Of a stretch of DNA of 11,924 nt, positions 1 to 6,102 are shown in pieces; position 1 is the first letter of the stretch, and each line of letters opens with the position of its first letter. The position numbers and the translations under genes were made by a program. Origin of the DNA: an uncultured Clostridia bacterium (GTDB lineage Bacteria; Bacillota; Clostridia; Oscillospirales; Acutalibacteraceae). The stretch lies in the NCBI GenBank assembly GCA_946497265.1, contig CAMMKL010000042.1, positions 1-11,924 on the forward strand, given 5' to 3'. The notes beneath the pieces are model-generated. The model saw only the letters and a program-made list of their open reading frames with translations, made no database searches and had not been told where the DNA came from.

Positions 1-5
1 CTTTA

Positions 6-36
6 GGTTCCAGCATTAGCTGGAACCTATTTCATT
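6..36 (+). terminator. Hairpin, probable terminator of a + strand gene left of the window
   Basis: A perfect 9-bp stem (GGTTCCAGC at 6-14 pairing with GCTGGAACC at 19-27) closes a 4-nt ATTA loop and is followed by a T-rich but interrupted tail. The + strand tail is richer in T than the minus-strand one, so it most likely ends a transcript entering from the left. The broken T-run makes it weaker than the hairpin at 57-79. Confidence 0.55.
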
Positions 37-56
37 TTCTAAAGTGTTGTTATTGA

Positions 57-79
57 CCCCCAGTTGAACTGGGGGTTTT
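57..79 (+). terminator. Rho-independent terminator (+ strand)
   Basis: CCCCCAG at 57-63 pairs with CTGGGGG at 69-75 around a 5-nt loop and is followed directly by TTTTCTCTT. There is no T-run on the minus strand, so the direction is +. With the hairpin at 6-27 it makes a tandem stop for a gene that ends left of the window. Confidence 0.75.
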
Positions 80-103
80 CTCTTGCCTTTTCGGCGCCAA
101 CCA

Positions 104-139
104 AAAACACCTGTTCGGTTACAACCGTACAGGTGTTTT
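104..139 (-). terminator. Bidirectional rho-independent terminator ending the DUF1638 gene run
   Basis: AAAACACCTGT at 104-114 pairs with ACAGGTGTTTT at 129-139, and an inner CGGT/ACCG stem shortens the loop. The A-run on one side and T-run on the other give a U-tract in both directions. It lies about 90 nt past the stop of the minus-strand DUF1638 gene, so it should end that run, and it can also back up the + strand terminators to its left. Confidence 0.75.
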
Positions 140-226
140 CCTCTATCCGACGCTTGCCGCTTCCTTGGCCGATATTACTCTCTTTCCATCTAATTTTTCT
201 GAAATCCTTAATAAAGCACCCTTTCC

Positions 227-973
227 TCAGGAAACTTCGGAAAGGACTGCTTTTATCTTTGTATCATCATAGGAGGCTTCTACCGTATAATGAGGGGGAA
301 CCACTAAGAACTCTTCCTCGTTCCATTTTCCATCCACCATCCTTTGAAGCAGCCGCCCGTCTCCTTCAAAGCTCTGAAACCGCCATCCGTGCTCCACAGC
401 CGTTTTGCGGGCAAGCTCTTCATAGGAAGGGTTATGATAGATACCGGAACGGATATAGGAGCAGCATTGGTAGTTTTTGATCCAAAGGATATCCTGCTCC
501 ATCAAAAAACCGGCGTTGTCTTCCCCATAAAGCGCCGCATATTCCTCCCGCTTGGCGGCAAGCTGTTCCTTAGTGGGAATAAATGCGCTTTCAATCCAGC
601 CATTGTTGAGCCAATAGGTGCCCGGATTTTGCCGAAATAGTTCCAGATAGCGCTTTTGGGACCCCAAAAAAACCCCGATGCAATCGTCGGTACGCGGGAT
701 TATCAAGGGGATTTCCCCTGCCGTGAGCCCCACCACACCGTTGGAACAAAGGCCATACCCCAACACAATGGCGTCCGGAAGATGTTTGCTGATCTTTTTT
801 TGGTAACGCTCTTCCACCTGCCGGATTGCCGCATCCGCCATTTCGCGAAGGCGGGCGGGCGTATCGTGCAGCCCTTGCGGCAGCCAGGTAAATTCTATCA
901 CGTTATCACTGTGCGCGGCAAGGGCGCACAGTTCCCGGCTAAAAACCTGGCAGGCCACCATATGGATCCTCAT
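227..973 (-). CDS. DUF1638 domain-containing protein
   Basis: The 248-residue protein shows the conserved blocks of the DUF1638 family: WLPQGLHDTP (30-39), YGLCSNG (73-79), PRTDDCIGVFLGS (93-105) and GTYWLNNGW (118-126). The conserved Cys, His and Asp residues within these blocks suggest a metal or cofactor site, which is an inference. From family knowledge, DUF1638 genes in methanogens and Clostridia often sit beside corrinoid methyltransferase genes; none is visible here, so the role is open. No signal peptide or membrane segment is seen, so it is probably cytoplasmic. The start has a strong GGAGGAG site 8 nt upstream, inside the end of the AlkD gene, whose stop lies 1 nt before this ATG. 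This implies translational coupling. Transcription should stop at the hairpin at 104-139. Confidence 0.85.
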   Translation of the reverse strand: MRIHMVACQVFSRELCALAAHSDNVIEFTWLPQGLHDTPARLREMADAAIRQVEERYQKKISKHLPDAIVLGYGLCSNGVVGLTAGEIPLIIPRTDDCIGVFLGSQKRYLELFRQNPGTYWLNNGWIESAFIPTKEQLAAKREEYAALYGEDNAGFLMEQDILWIKNYQCCSYIRSGIYHNPSYEELARKTAVEHGWRFQSFEGDGRLLQRMVDGKWNEEEFLVVPPHYTVEASYDDTKIKAVLSEVS

Positions 974-974
974 C

Positions 975-1703
975 TCATATACTCCTCCGCTTTTGTTTTA
1001 GTTGTTGTAACAACGCCTTTTCCTCCGGCGAAACCCGATGGGATTCCCTCGCCTTCTGAATGGCTTTGCAGTAGGTCCAGTCGTCCAGCGTGCAGGAATC
1101 CAGATAAGCCCGGGTCAGCTCGGGAAATCTCACATAGGCTATGGAGATAAGCCACGCCTGCGCCATTCGGACATAGTATTCCTCCCGATGGACGGCATCG
1201 CAACGGCGCAGGCATGCTTCTATGTCCTCCTCGGTCAGATAATGATCCAGCATCAGCACGAGCCCGGCGCGTACCTTCCAGGGATTTGGGTCACTCAATA
1301 GGCGGGGGATTTCCTGAAAGAACTCCGCCGCATGCTTTTTAATCAGCTTTAAAGAAGAACATACGCAATCGCAAGTGGCCCAATTGTCTACCTTATCCAG
1401 ATATTCGTCGAGAAGGCGGACCATCTCGCCGTATTCTTTTACGGAGTATCCCAGCACAAAGCCCTGCAAAGTGATCTCCTCATAGCTTTCCGTCCCACAC
1501 AGCTTCCAGTAGGAGCGAAAGTCCCCTTTCGCAATCTCCTTGGCCAGAGCGCGCAGTTTTGGGATTCGTACCCCTAAGATCTTTTGGTTGCCCGGAACCA
1601 GAGCGCTTTGGAACGCCTGGTATTCCGGCTCCGCTAATTCCCGCAGTTTTTGCTTTAACGATTCATAAATTTCTTTTGTCCAGTGCTGTTGATAAAACCG
1701 CAA
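975..1703 (-). CDS. AlkD-family DNA alkylation repair glycosylase
   Basis: Probable DNA glycosylase of the HEAT-like-repeat AlkD family, which removes positively charged alkylated bases such as 3- and 7-alkylpurines. With a TTG start at 1703 the protein has 242 residues, close to the usual AlkD length. It has the GVRIPKLRALAKE block (44-56) and the NWATCD block (107-112). Residues W108, D112, R145 and W184 line up by spacing with the active-site residues Trp109, Asp113, Arg148 and Trp187 known from Bacillus cereus AlkD. The TTG start is chosen because AAAGAAGGA at 1718-1710 lies 6 nt before it. An in-frame ATG at 1733 would add 10 residues without a visible ribosome binding site. The gene sits between cytidine deaminase and DUF1638 and is translationally coupled to the latter. 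Confidence 0.88.
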   Translation of the reverse strand: MRFYQQHWTKEIYESLKQKLRELAEPEYQAFQSALVPGNQKILGVRIPKLRALAKEIAKGDFRSYWKLCGTESYEEITLQGFVLGYSVKEYGEMVRLLDEYLDKVDNWATCDCVCSSLKLIKKHAAEFFQEIPRLLSDPNPWKVRAGLVLMLDHYLTEEDIEACLRRCDAVHREEYYVRMAQAWLISIAYVRFPELTRAYLDSCTLDDWTYCKAIQKARESHRVSPEEKALLQQLKQKRRSI

Positions 1704-1841
1704 ACGTTTTCCTTCTTTCTGGTTATGCTCCATCGCGTTATAGGCGGTCTGACGCCGAAATATATGTGCTTGATGGTAACAGCAATCAAACGGCAATCCG
1801 ATCGGACAAATGCGCCGGGCGGCGGCTTATTGCCTCAAATT

Positions 1842-2264
1842 CTAATCTCCAAATGGAAGCGGAAGAAGTTCTTCAAGCGTAAATACCCGTAAATCCTCCC
1901 GGCTCCTGACCAGGATTACTTGAAACGCCCTGCCTTTGCAGAACTCCGACAACGCCTGGCGGCACACACCGCAGGGCGGGCAAAAAGCGGAGAGGGGTTC
2001 CTTTTCCTCTTGCCTTCCCCCTGCCACGGCAATCGCGCGGAAACGCCGTTCCCCTGCCGCAACCGCCGAAAAGAGGGCCGTACGCTCCGCACAGTTGCAT
2101 ACGGAGTACGCGGCGTTTTCAATATTGCAGCCGGTATAGACGGCTCCGTTTATGGTTAGAAGAGCCGCCCCCACCCAAAAGCCGGAATATGGAGCATAAG
2201 CGCGCTCCCTGGCGCGCAGGGCAGCGGCCGCCAAATCCTTTTGCCATGCCCGATCCAGATGCAT
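1842..2264 (-). CDS. cdd: Cytidine deaminase
   Basis: Zinc-dependent cytidine/deoxycytidine deaminase that converts (deoxy)cytidine to (deoxy)uridine in pyrimidine salvage; cytoplasmic. The 140-residue length fits the small tetrameric class. Visible motifs are GCNIENAAY (45-53, nucleoside binding), CAERTA (58-63, zinc Cys58 and catalytic Glu60) and PCGVCRQ (97-103, zinc Cys98 and Cys101). All three zinc cysteines and the catalytic glutamate are present. The ATG is preceded by GGAGGAAA at 2278-2271, 6 nt upstream. It lies about 125 nt after the LUD gene and about 140 nt before the AlkD start, all on the same strand, so it may be part of one run, but no promoter or terminator could be identified in either gap. 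Confidence 0.95.
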   Translation of the reverse strand: MHLDRAWQKDLAAAALRARERAYAPYSGFWVGAALLTINGAVYTGCNIENAAYSVCNCAERTALFSAVAAGERRFRAIAVAGGRQEEKEPLSAFCPPCGVCRQALSEFCKGRAFQVILVRSREDLRVFTLEELLPLPFGD

Positions 2265-2389
2265 AATGGCTTTCCTCCATTTCGCTCAGATCCAGGGGAT
2301 ACCCCCAGGATGGATTCCTCCCCATTCGCCGGCGCTTCTCCGGCAGTGCCAACCTTTTTGCAACCCACTAACCATCTTGCCGCTTGCTT

Positions 2390-3049
2390 CTAATAGCCTA
2401 AGCTTTCCCCTACCAGGATTACCTTAATCCGTCCGGGGACCCTTTGGCGTGCGCTTACAACATAATTGGCACATACCCGCCCCTGGGAACCGCAGCCCCC
2501 GCCCATGCGTTCCGAAACACAACGGCCTGTTTTGGAACAGGGGGTATCGCAATGCAGCCGCAGACAGTTCGCCGGAGCCGACAGCCGTTTGACGCGCGCC
2601 ACGGCTTCTTCTACATTCTCTACCAGCTTATTGTAACCGGCTACCACAATGACGCTCTTAGGCCCATACAGCAAGGCGGCCACCCGGTTGGAATTGCCGT
2701 CCACGTTGTAAAGCTCCCCGTCCATGGTAACGGCGTTGGCGCTGCAAAGATAAACATCAGCACAAAACGCTTTGTGATAGATTTCCTGCTTTTCTTCCGC
2801 AGACAGGCCGCTTTCTTCCTGGTCAAGATAACGATATGCGCCGCTGCGCAACAAATCCATTACACCGCTTTCCTTCAGCGTCACGGATCCGCCGGTGGCC
2901 ACTACATCGCCCGGATGCAACATCCCCTCCACCTTTCGTACCGCTTCCTCCTTTGTAACAGCATAATACGCATCCATGTTATTTTTTTGCAATTGCTGCA
3001 TTGCGTGCTTTATTCCGAATTGTAAAACCATTTGTTTGTTCTCATCCAT
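2390..3049 (-). CDS. LUD-domain (DUF162, lactate-utilization type) protein
   Basis: The 219-residue protein is a stand-alone LUD-domain protein of the family that includes LutC-type proteins of lactate oxidation. The domain covers nearly the whole chain, with ATGGSVTL (51-58), YNVDGNSNRVAALLYGP (114-130), VIVVAGYNK (133-141) and the C-terminal PGRIKVILVGESLGY (205-219). A Cys-rich segment (Cys162, 167, 171, 177, 186, 193) precedes the end; relatives commonly have a compact CxxTGxCxxC-like pattern there, and here it is stretched by a Gly-rich insert (SERMGGGCG, 179-187). No LutA or LutB partner is nearby, so the link to lactate is family knowledge only. AAGGGG lies about 9 nt before the ATG, and a strong minus-strand promoter lies at 3122-3093. 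It is divergent from the AraC gene, which may regulate it. Confidence 0.9.
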   Translation of the reverse strand: MDENKQMVLQFGIKHAMQQLQKNNMDAYYAVTKEEAVRKVEGMLHPGDVVATGGSVTLKESGVMDLLRSGAYRYLDQEESGLSAEEKQEIYHKAFCADVYLCSANAVTMDGELYNVDGNSNRVAALLYGPKSVIVVAGYNKLVENVEEAVARVKRLSAPANCLRLHCDTPCSKTGRCVSERMGGGCGSQGRVCANYVVSARQRVPGRIKVILVGESLGY

Positions 3050-3092
3050 TTTTTAGACCCCTTTTCTTGGACAAATTCAGGATTCCATGTAA

Positions 3093-3122
3093 ATTATATA
3101 ACAAAAGCACGGCAATTGTCAG
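3093..3122 (-). promoter_or_regulatory. Sigma-A-type promoter for the LUD gene
   Basis: On the minus strand CTGACA (3122-3117) and a perfect TATAAT (3098-3093) are separated by 18 nt. The start of transcription would be near 3086, leaving a leader of about 37 nt that contains the ribosome binding site. It diverges from the + promoter at 3186-3214. Confidence 0.75.
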
Positions 3123-3171
3123 CATTATTTTATAAATTAATACGCCCACTTTTATCCATATGCCCACAAAG

Positions 3172-3180
3172 TTTACCGTT
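3172..3180 (+). repeat. Direct repeat copy 1 (TTTACCGTT), upstream of the AraC promoter -35
   Basis: TTTACCGTT lies 5 nt before the -35 box of the AraC promoter. An identical 9-mer lies at 3239-3247, within the inverted repeat downstream of the -10 box, so the two copies bracket the promoter. Spaced direct repeats are a usual binding layout for AraC-family regulators, which makes this a candidate operator half site; that is an inference. Confidence 0.45.
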
Positions 3181-3185
3181 TAGGA

Positions 3186-3214
3186 TTGCCAAGCTTTCCT
3201 TTTTGTCCTATAAT
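3186..3214 (+). promoter_or_regulatory. Sigma-A-type promoter for the AraC-family gene
   Basis: TTGCCA (3186-3191) and a perfect TATAAT (3209-3214) are separated by exactly 17 nt. Transcription would begin near 3221, giving a leader of about 90 nt before the ATG at 3310. That is long for a gene whose ribosome binding site is only 6-13 nt from the start, and the leader contains hairpins (see 3248-3309). Confidence 0.85.
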
Positions 3215-3231
3215 AGAAGCTGTAGACATGC

Positions 3232-3245
3232 CGGTAACTTTACCG
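3232..3245. promoter_or_regulatory. Perfect inverted repeat, candidate operator
   Basis: CGGTAA and TTACCG form a perfect 6-bp inverted repeat around a 2-nt CT centre, roughly 11-25 nt after the predicted transcription start of the AraC gene. Its right half belongs to the 9-mer TTTACCGTT, which recurs at 3172-3180 before the -35 box. TTACCG occurs twice more inside the coding region (3393-3398 and 3401-3406). A protein bound here would be well placed to block the AraC promoter. Confidence 0.5.
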
Positions 3246-3247
3246 TT

Positions 3248-3309
3248 ATGGAAACAGTTGGAGAAAGCAGGCGGAAAGAAGCGCCTGTTTTTCCATAGGG
3301 GGGAAACAG
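3248..3309 (+). promoter_or_regulatory. AraC leader RNA with competing hairpins, one covering the ribosome binding site
   Basis: Three pairings are possible and share bases. (a) CAGGCG (3268-3273) with CGCCTG (3282-3287), followed by TTTTT, looks like a short intrinsic terminator. (b) CTGTTTTTCC (3285-3294) can pair over 10 bp, two of them G-U, with GGGGAAACAG (3300-3309), which would bury the G-rich ribosome binding site up to the start codon. (c) ATGGAAACAG (3248-3257) can instead pair with 3285-3296, leaving two T bulged and freeing the ribosome binding site. The segment GGAAACAGNTGGA occurs at both 3250-3262 and 3302-3314, which explains why both can pair with the same strand. These pairings are read directly from the sequence; a regulatory role is inferred. 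Confidence 0.5.
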
Positions 3310-4194
3310 ATGGAATACCGCTTTACAACATTGAACGAGGATATTACCATAGAACAAATCGTTACGGTACACTATTTTGAGTTTTTAAAGGATTACCGTT
3401 TTACCGGGGAGCGCCACAATTTTTGGGAATTTTTGTATGTGGACAAAGGCACCATCATCGTATGCGCAGAGGATCAGGAGCATATCCTCAAGCGCGGCGA
3501 TATTATTTTCCATAAACCAAACGAATGGCACAACAACATTGCAAACGGCCAGATTGCGCCCAACGTGGTGGTGATTGCCTTTGCATGCAATAGTCCCTCC
3601 ATGCGTTTTTTTGAAAACAGGGTGCTGCAAATAGGGGATGCGGAAAAAAATCTGATGGCGAAAATCCTGCGCGAAGCCGGCAAGGCTTTTTCTTCCCGTC
3701 TGGACGACCCCTTCTCGACGTTTTTGGAAAAGCGGGAAAACAGCCCCTTTGGCAGTGAACAGATGATTAAAATATCACTGGAACAGATGCTGCTCCAGCT
3801 CATCCGCCGTCACGATGCGCCCACAGAGGATACGCGCCTTTCCACCTCTGTCAAGGAGAATTCCGAGCAGGATATCCTGGCAAAAATCCTGAGCTTTTTG
3901 CAGCAGAACGTGCGCAGCAAAATTAGCCTGGATGATGTTTGCGCCCATACGCTGTTCAGCCGTTCGTACATCCAGCGTCTGTTTAAGCACCAGATGGGTA
4001 CCAGCATCATGGATTATTACAAGCACTTAAAAATCGACGAAGCCAAAATGATGATCCGTGAAGGAAAATACAATTTTACCCAGATTTCGGAACTGTTGAG
4101 CTATGCCTCGATTCATCATTTTTCCCGTCACTTTAAGGAGATTACCGATATGACGCCGTCGGAATACGCTTCTTCGGTTAAGGTGAAAATTTAA
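3310..4194 (+). CDS. AraC-family transcriptional regulator with N-terminal cupin domain
   Basis: The 294-residue protein has an N-terminal AraC-type cupin fold (about 20-105, with HNFWEFLYVDKG and KRGDIIFHKPNEWHN typical of sugar-responsive members), a helical linker (about 110-180) and a C-terminal double helix-turn-helix DNA-binding domain (about 190-290). The first HTH is around SLDDVCAHTLFSRSYIQRLFK (206-226), and the second around FTQISELLSYASIHHFSRHFKE (256-277), ending in the signature DMTPSEY (280-286). A ligand cannot be assigned from sequence. The ATG is preceded by a G-rich site (3298-3303), and the gene has its own strong promoter with a structured leader. The divergent LUD gene is the most likely target besides itself, by position only. 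The GNAT gene follows 24 nt later. Confidence 0.92.
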   Translation: MEYRFTTLNEDITIEQIVTVHYFEFLKDYRFTGERHNFWEFLYVDKGTIIVCAEDQEHILKRGDIIFHKPNEWHNNIANGQIAPNVVVIAFACNSPSMRFFENRVLQIGDAEKNLMAKILREAGKAFSSRLDDPFSTFLEKRENSPFGSEQMIKISLEQMLLQLIRRHDAPTEDTRLSTSVKENSEQDILAKILSFLQQNVRSKISLDDVCAHTLFSRSYIQRLFKHQMGTSIMDYYKHLKIDEAKMMIREGKYNFTQISELLSYASIHHFSRHFKEITDMTPSEYASSVKVKI

Positions 4195-4218
4195 ATTCCG
4201 TATGAAAAGAGGGTTTTG

Positions 4219-4647
4219 ATGTATCGAACCGTTATCAGGCAGGGAACCGGACAGTTTGGCGACGCGAGAGCGGTCCGCACCGATGTTTTTGTGGTAGAAC
4301 AGGGGTTTCAGAATGAATTCGACGAAATAGATGCCCGTGCCTACCATGCGGTGCTGTACGATGGGGAACGCCCCATCGCCACCGGCCGAACCTTTCAGGA
4401 TCAGCATGGAAACTGGCATATCGGCCGGGTTGCCGTACGCAAGGAATATCGAGGCGCCGGGATAGGCGTCCTGGTTATGCGGGCGTTGGAAGAAAAACTT
4501 CGGGAACTGCACGCCCCCGGGGCAGAGCTGTCCGCCCAAATTCAGGCGGCGGGCTTTTACAAAAAGCTGGGCTACCGCCCTTTTGGGGCTGAATATTGGG
4601 ACGAACATGTCCCCCATATTGCAATGCAAAAATCATTTTCAGAATAG
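4219..4647 (+). CDS. GNAT-family N-acetyltransferase, YjcF/ElaA-like
   Basis: Probable acetyl-CoA-dependent N-acetyltransferase, 142 residues, a single GNAT domain. The N-terminal VFVVEQGFQNEFDEID (23-38) is typical of the YjcF/ElaA branch. The acetyl-CoA pyrophosphate loop RKEYRGAGIG is at 74-83, preceded by the IGRVAV strand (68-73), and FYKKLGY is at 113-119. The acceptor substrate is unknown. The ATG at 4219 is chosen because AAAAGAGGG ends 5 nt before it; a TTG directly in front (4216) is the only nearby alternative and would add one residue. It begins 24 nt after the AraC stop and ends at a clear terminator, so the two genes are probably co-transcribed. Confidence 0.9.
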   Translation: MYRTVIRQGTGQFGDARAVRTDVFVVEQGFQNEFDEIDARAYHAVLYDGERPIATGRTFQDQHGNWHIGRVAVRKEYRGAGIGVLVMRALEEKLRELHAPGAELSAQIQAAGFYKKLGYRPFGAEYWDEHVPHIAMQKSFSE

Positions 4648-4656
4648 GAATACGGC

Positions 4657-4698
4657 ATGGAACGATCCGGCAAATGTGCTGGGGCCGTTCCATTTTTT
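4657..4698 (+). terminator. Rho-independent terminator of the araC-GNAT transcript
   Basis: ATGGAACG (4657-4664) pairs with CGTTCCAT (4686-4693), with partial extension of the stem inward, and is followed by TTTTTT (4693-4698). It lies 10 nt past the GNAT stop codon. There is no T-run on the minus strand. Confidence 0.85.
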
Positions 4699-4699
4699 C

Positions 4700-5054
4700 A
4701 TTCCTCGTTGTTTTGTCTATCGTCCGGACAATCATCAGATGTATAGGCCGAGGCAGAAACAGCAGGGTTCCGTTCTATATGTTCCATTCTCAAGTCAAGT
4801 AAAAAGGAAAAAGAGAAAAGCTTCCAATGTCACGTACGCAGGGCACCCGTATCGGACGATGCAGTTCTTCGGACTTCAAGCTTATATATCCTGTACGCTG
4901 CTAAATGAAATTTAACGCTTCCTTTGAACTGTATTGTAAGACCCTCAAATACTTTCGTACACTAAGGACTGTATTTGGGTGCGGCCGATCGTTTCCTATT
5001 GCTGAATACAATCAACAACAAAACATTCCGGATATGCGGCATTCCAAGGCTCCC
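4700..5054. other. Gene-poor stretch between the GNAT terminator and the exporter cassette
   Basis: No convincing gene is seen in about 355 nt. Open frames of 60-110 codons exist on the + strand but start without ribosome binding sites and match no family I recognise. One imperfect hairpin is visible: ACCC-tc-AAATAC (4941-4952) with GTATTTGGGT (4971-4980). It lacks a T-run, so it is not a convincing terminator for the minus-strand cassette that ends at 5055. The stretch may be remnant DNA at the edge of the A+T-rich cassette. Confidence 0.4.
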
Positions 5055-5441
5055 TTAGCACATTATTTGGATACCAATAAGCAACAAACAACCTAATACA
5101 ATCAAAGCGGAAATAGCTATGCGTCCCGTTGAAAAACTATATAATTTTTCTGGTTGGTTTATGTCATAGTATACTGGAACCCGGCTTCCAATCTCAGCCG
5201 ACATGGAAACTTGTATATACTTCTTTGATGTATAGCTTTTCCCAGCAACATTATAAGTTACAATAGCCCATTTTGAATTACGCATTTTTTCTGTTGAGGG
5301 GTTAATTGTTTTCAGTGAGACTATTGTTCCATGTGTTTTTTGGGAATGCCTTTTATTTGCGGTATATGAAACGATGTTATAAACACAAAACGCAAGAGCG
5401 AGTAGGGCTATCACACCTAAAAAAATGACTTCCTTATCCAC
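5055..5441 (-). CDS. Small DUF3592-like membrane protein
   Basis: The 128-residue protein has two predicted membrane segments (about 5-26 and 107-126) around a roughly 80-residue soluble beta-rich part. That middle part has the DUF3592-like pattern: HGTIVSLK (37-44), WAIVTYNVAGKSYTS (58-72) and GSRVPVYYDINQPEKLY (85-101). No enzymatic residues are apparent. The start is GTG at 5441, with GAGGTG about 7 nt upstream; no ATG is available nearby. It starts 19 nt after the permease stop, on the same strand and with the same A+T-rich composition, so it is probably the last gene of the exporter operon. Its role there (for example accessory or immunity-like) is a guess. Confidence 0.75.
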   Translation of the reverse strand: MDKEVIFLGVIALLALAFCVYNIVSYTANKRHSQKTHGTIVSLKTINPSTEKMRNSKWAIVTYNVAGKSYTSKKYIQVSMSAEIGSRVPVYYDINQPEKLYSFSTGRIAISALIVLGCLLLIGIQIMC

Positions 5442-5460
5442 GAATTACACCTCGACACAA

Positions 5461-6102
5461 TTATGATAAATCAGCTTCTTTATAGATCCTTATTGAAATG
5501 GCGGAGGATACAAGCAAAACCAGCACGCTGATTATGAAACTTCCAGCTAACATAATCACACGATATTCTTGCCATAATAAACTCTCATCTAAGCTATATT
5601 TCATTTTCAAAGACTGCGCAAATACAAATGGGGAAGCCATTATGAGCACAATGAAAAACAGCTTGGTTTTTTCATAGCCCAACTTATACTGTAACGGCAG
5701 ATAAACGCCCAAAACCAAAGATACGGCCAAAAACAAAAAAACCGGTATTTCAAATTTTACAAAACGAAGCTGCGGAAACAAAAAGGATTCTATCCCAAAA
5801 ATCAAGCAACAAGCAAAGTATATCAGTATGCAGAAGATATACTTTGACAACACAACATATTTACGGGAAATTGGTAATGCACAAAGCAGAGTCGAAGCTT
5901 TCGGGTATTGTGTCTCTTTCAATGACACATATTGTAAAAGCATAAAAATTGAGAAAACTGTCATCAGTACAAAACCAAGTATGCCTGCATTTTCCGGCGC
6001 ACTCCATATTAAAAACACTGGGAAAATAATACACACCGCAAGCATAAGCAAAATATACTTTTTGACGATCAAGAAATCTTTTTTGACTAATTGCAGTAAC
6101 AT
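5461..6102 (-). CDS. ABC-2 type transporter permease
   Basis: The 213-residue integral membrane protein has six hydrophobic segments (about 15-33, 40-58, 84-106, 118-138, 147-163, 183-204). The loop SLKETQYPKASTLLCALPISRKYVVLSKY (60-88) is characteristic of the small ABC-2 permeases that pair with BcrA/YtrB-like ATPases (ABC2_membrane_5 type). It would form the membrane channel of a half-size exporter with the ATPase encoded just upstream. The start codon lies inside the end of the ATPase gene (16-nt overlap), with AAGGGGG embedded in the ATPase codons as ribosome binding site, so the two subunits are translationally coupled. The transported substrate cannot be read from the sequence. Confidence 0.88.
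   Translation of the reverse strand: MLLQLVKKDFLIVKKYILLMLAVCIIFPVFLIWSAPENAGILGFVLMTVFSIFMLLQYVSLKETQYPKASTLLCALPISRKYVVLSKYIFCILIYFACCLIFGIESFLFPQLRFVKFEIPVFLFLAVSLVLGVYLPLQYKLGYEKTKLFFIVLIMASPFVFAQSLKMKYSLDESLLWQEYRVIMLAGSFIISVLVLLVSSAISIRIYKEADLS

Noticed and set aside
1..140. Three closely spaced hairpins considered as a CRISPR or repeat array
   Set aside because: The hairpins differ in sequence and spacing and each has terminator features; there are no repeated units.
2265..2389. Stem-like sequences between the cytidine deaminase and LUD genes
   Set aside because: The GC-rich stems lack a following T-run in either direction, so no terminator or RNA element can be supported.
4583..4915. 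Open frame of 110 codons on the + strand overlapping the GNAT end
   Set aside because: It starts inside the GNAT gene in another frame, has no ribosome binding site, runs through the terminator and shows no family features.
4905..5096. Open frame of 63 codons on the + strand before the DUF3592 gene
   Set aside because: No ribosome binding site, no recognisable motif, and it overlaps the end of the DUF3592 gene on the other strand.
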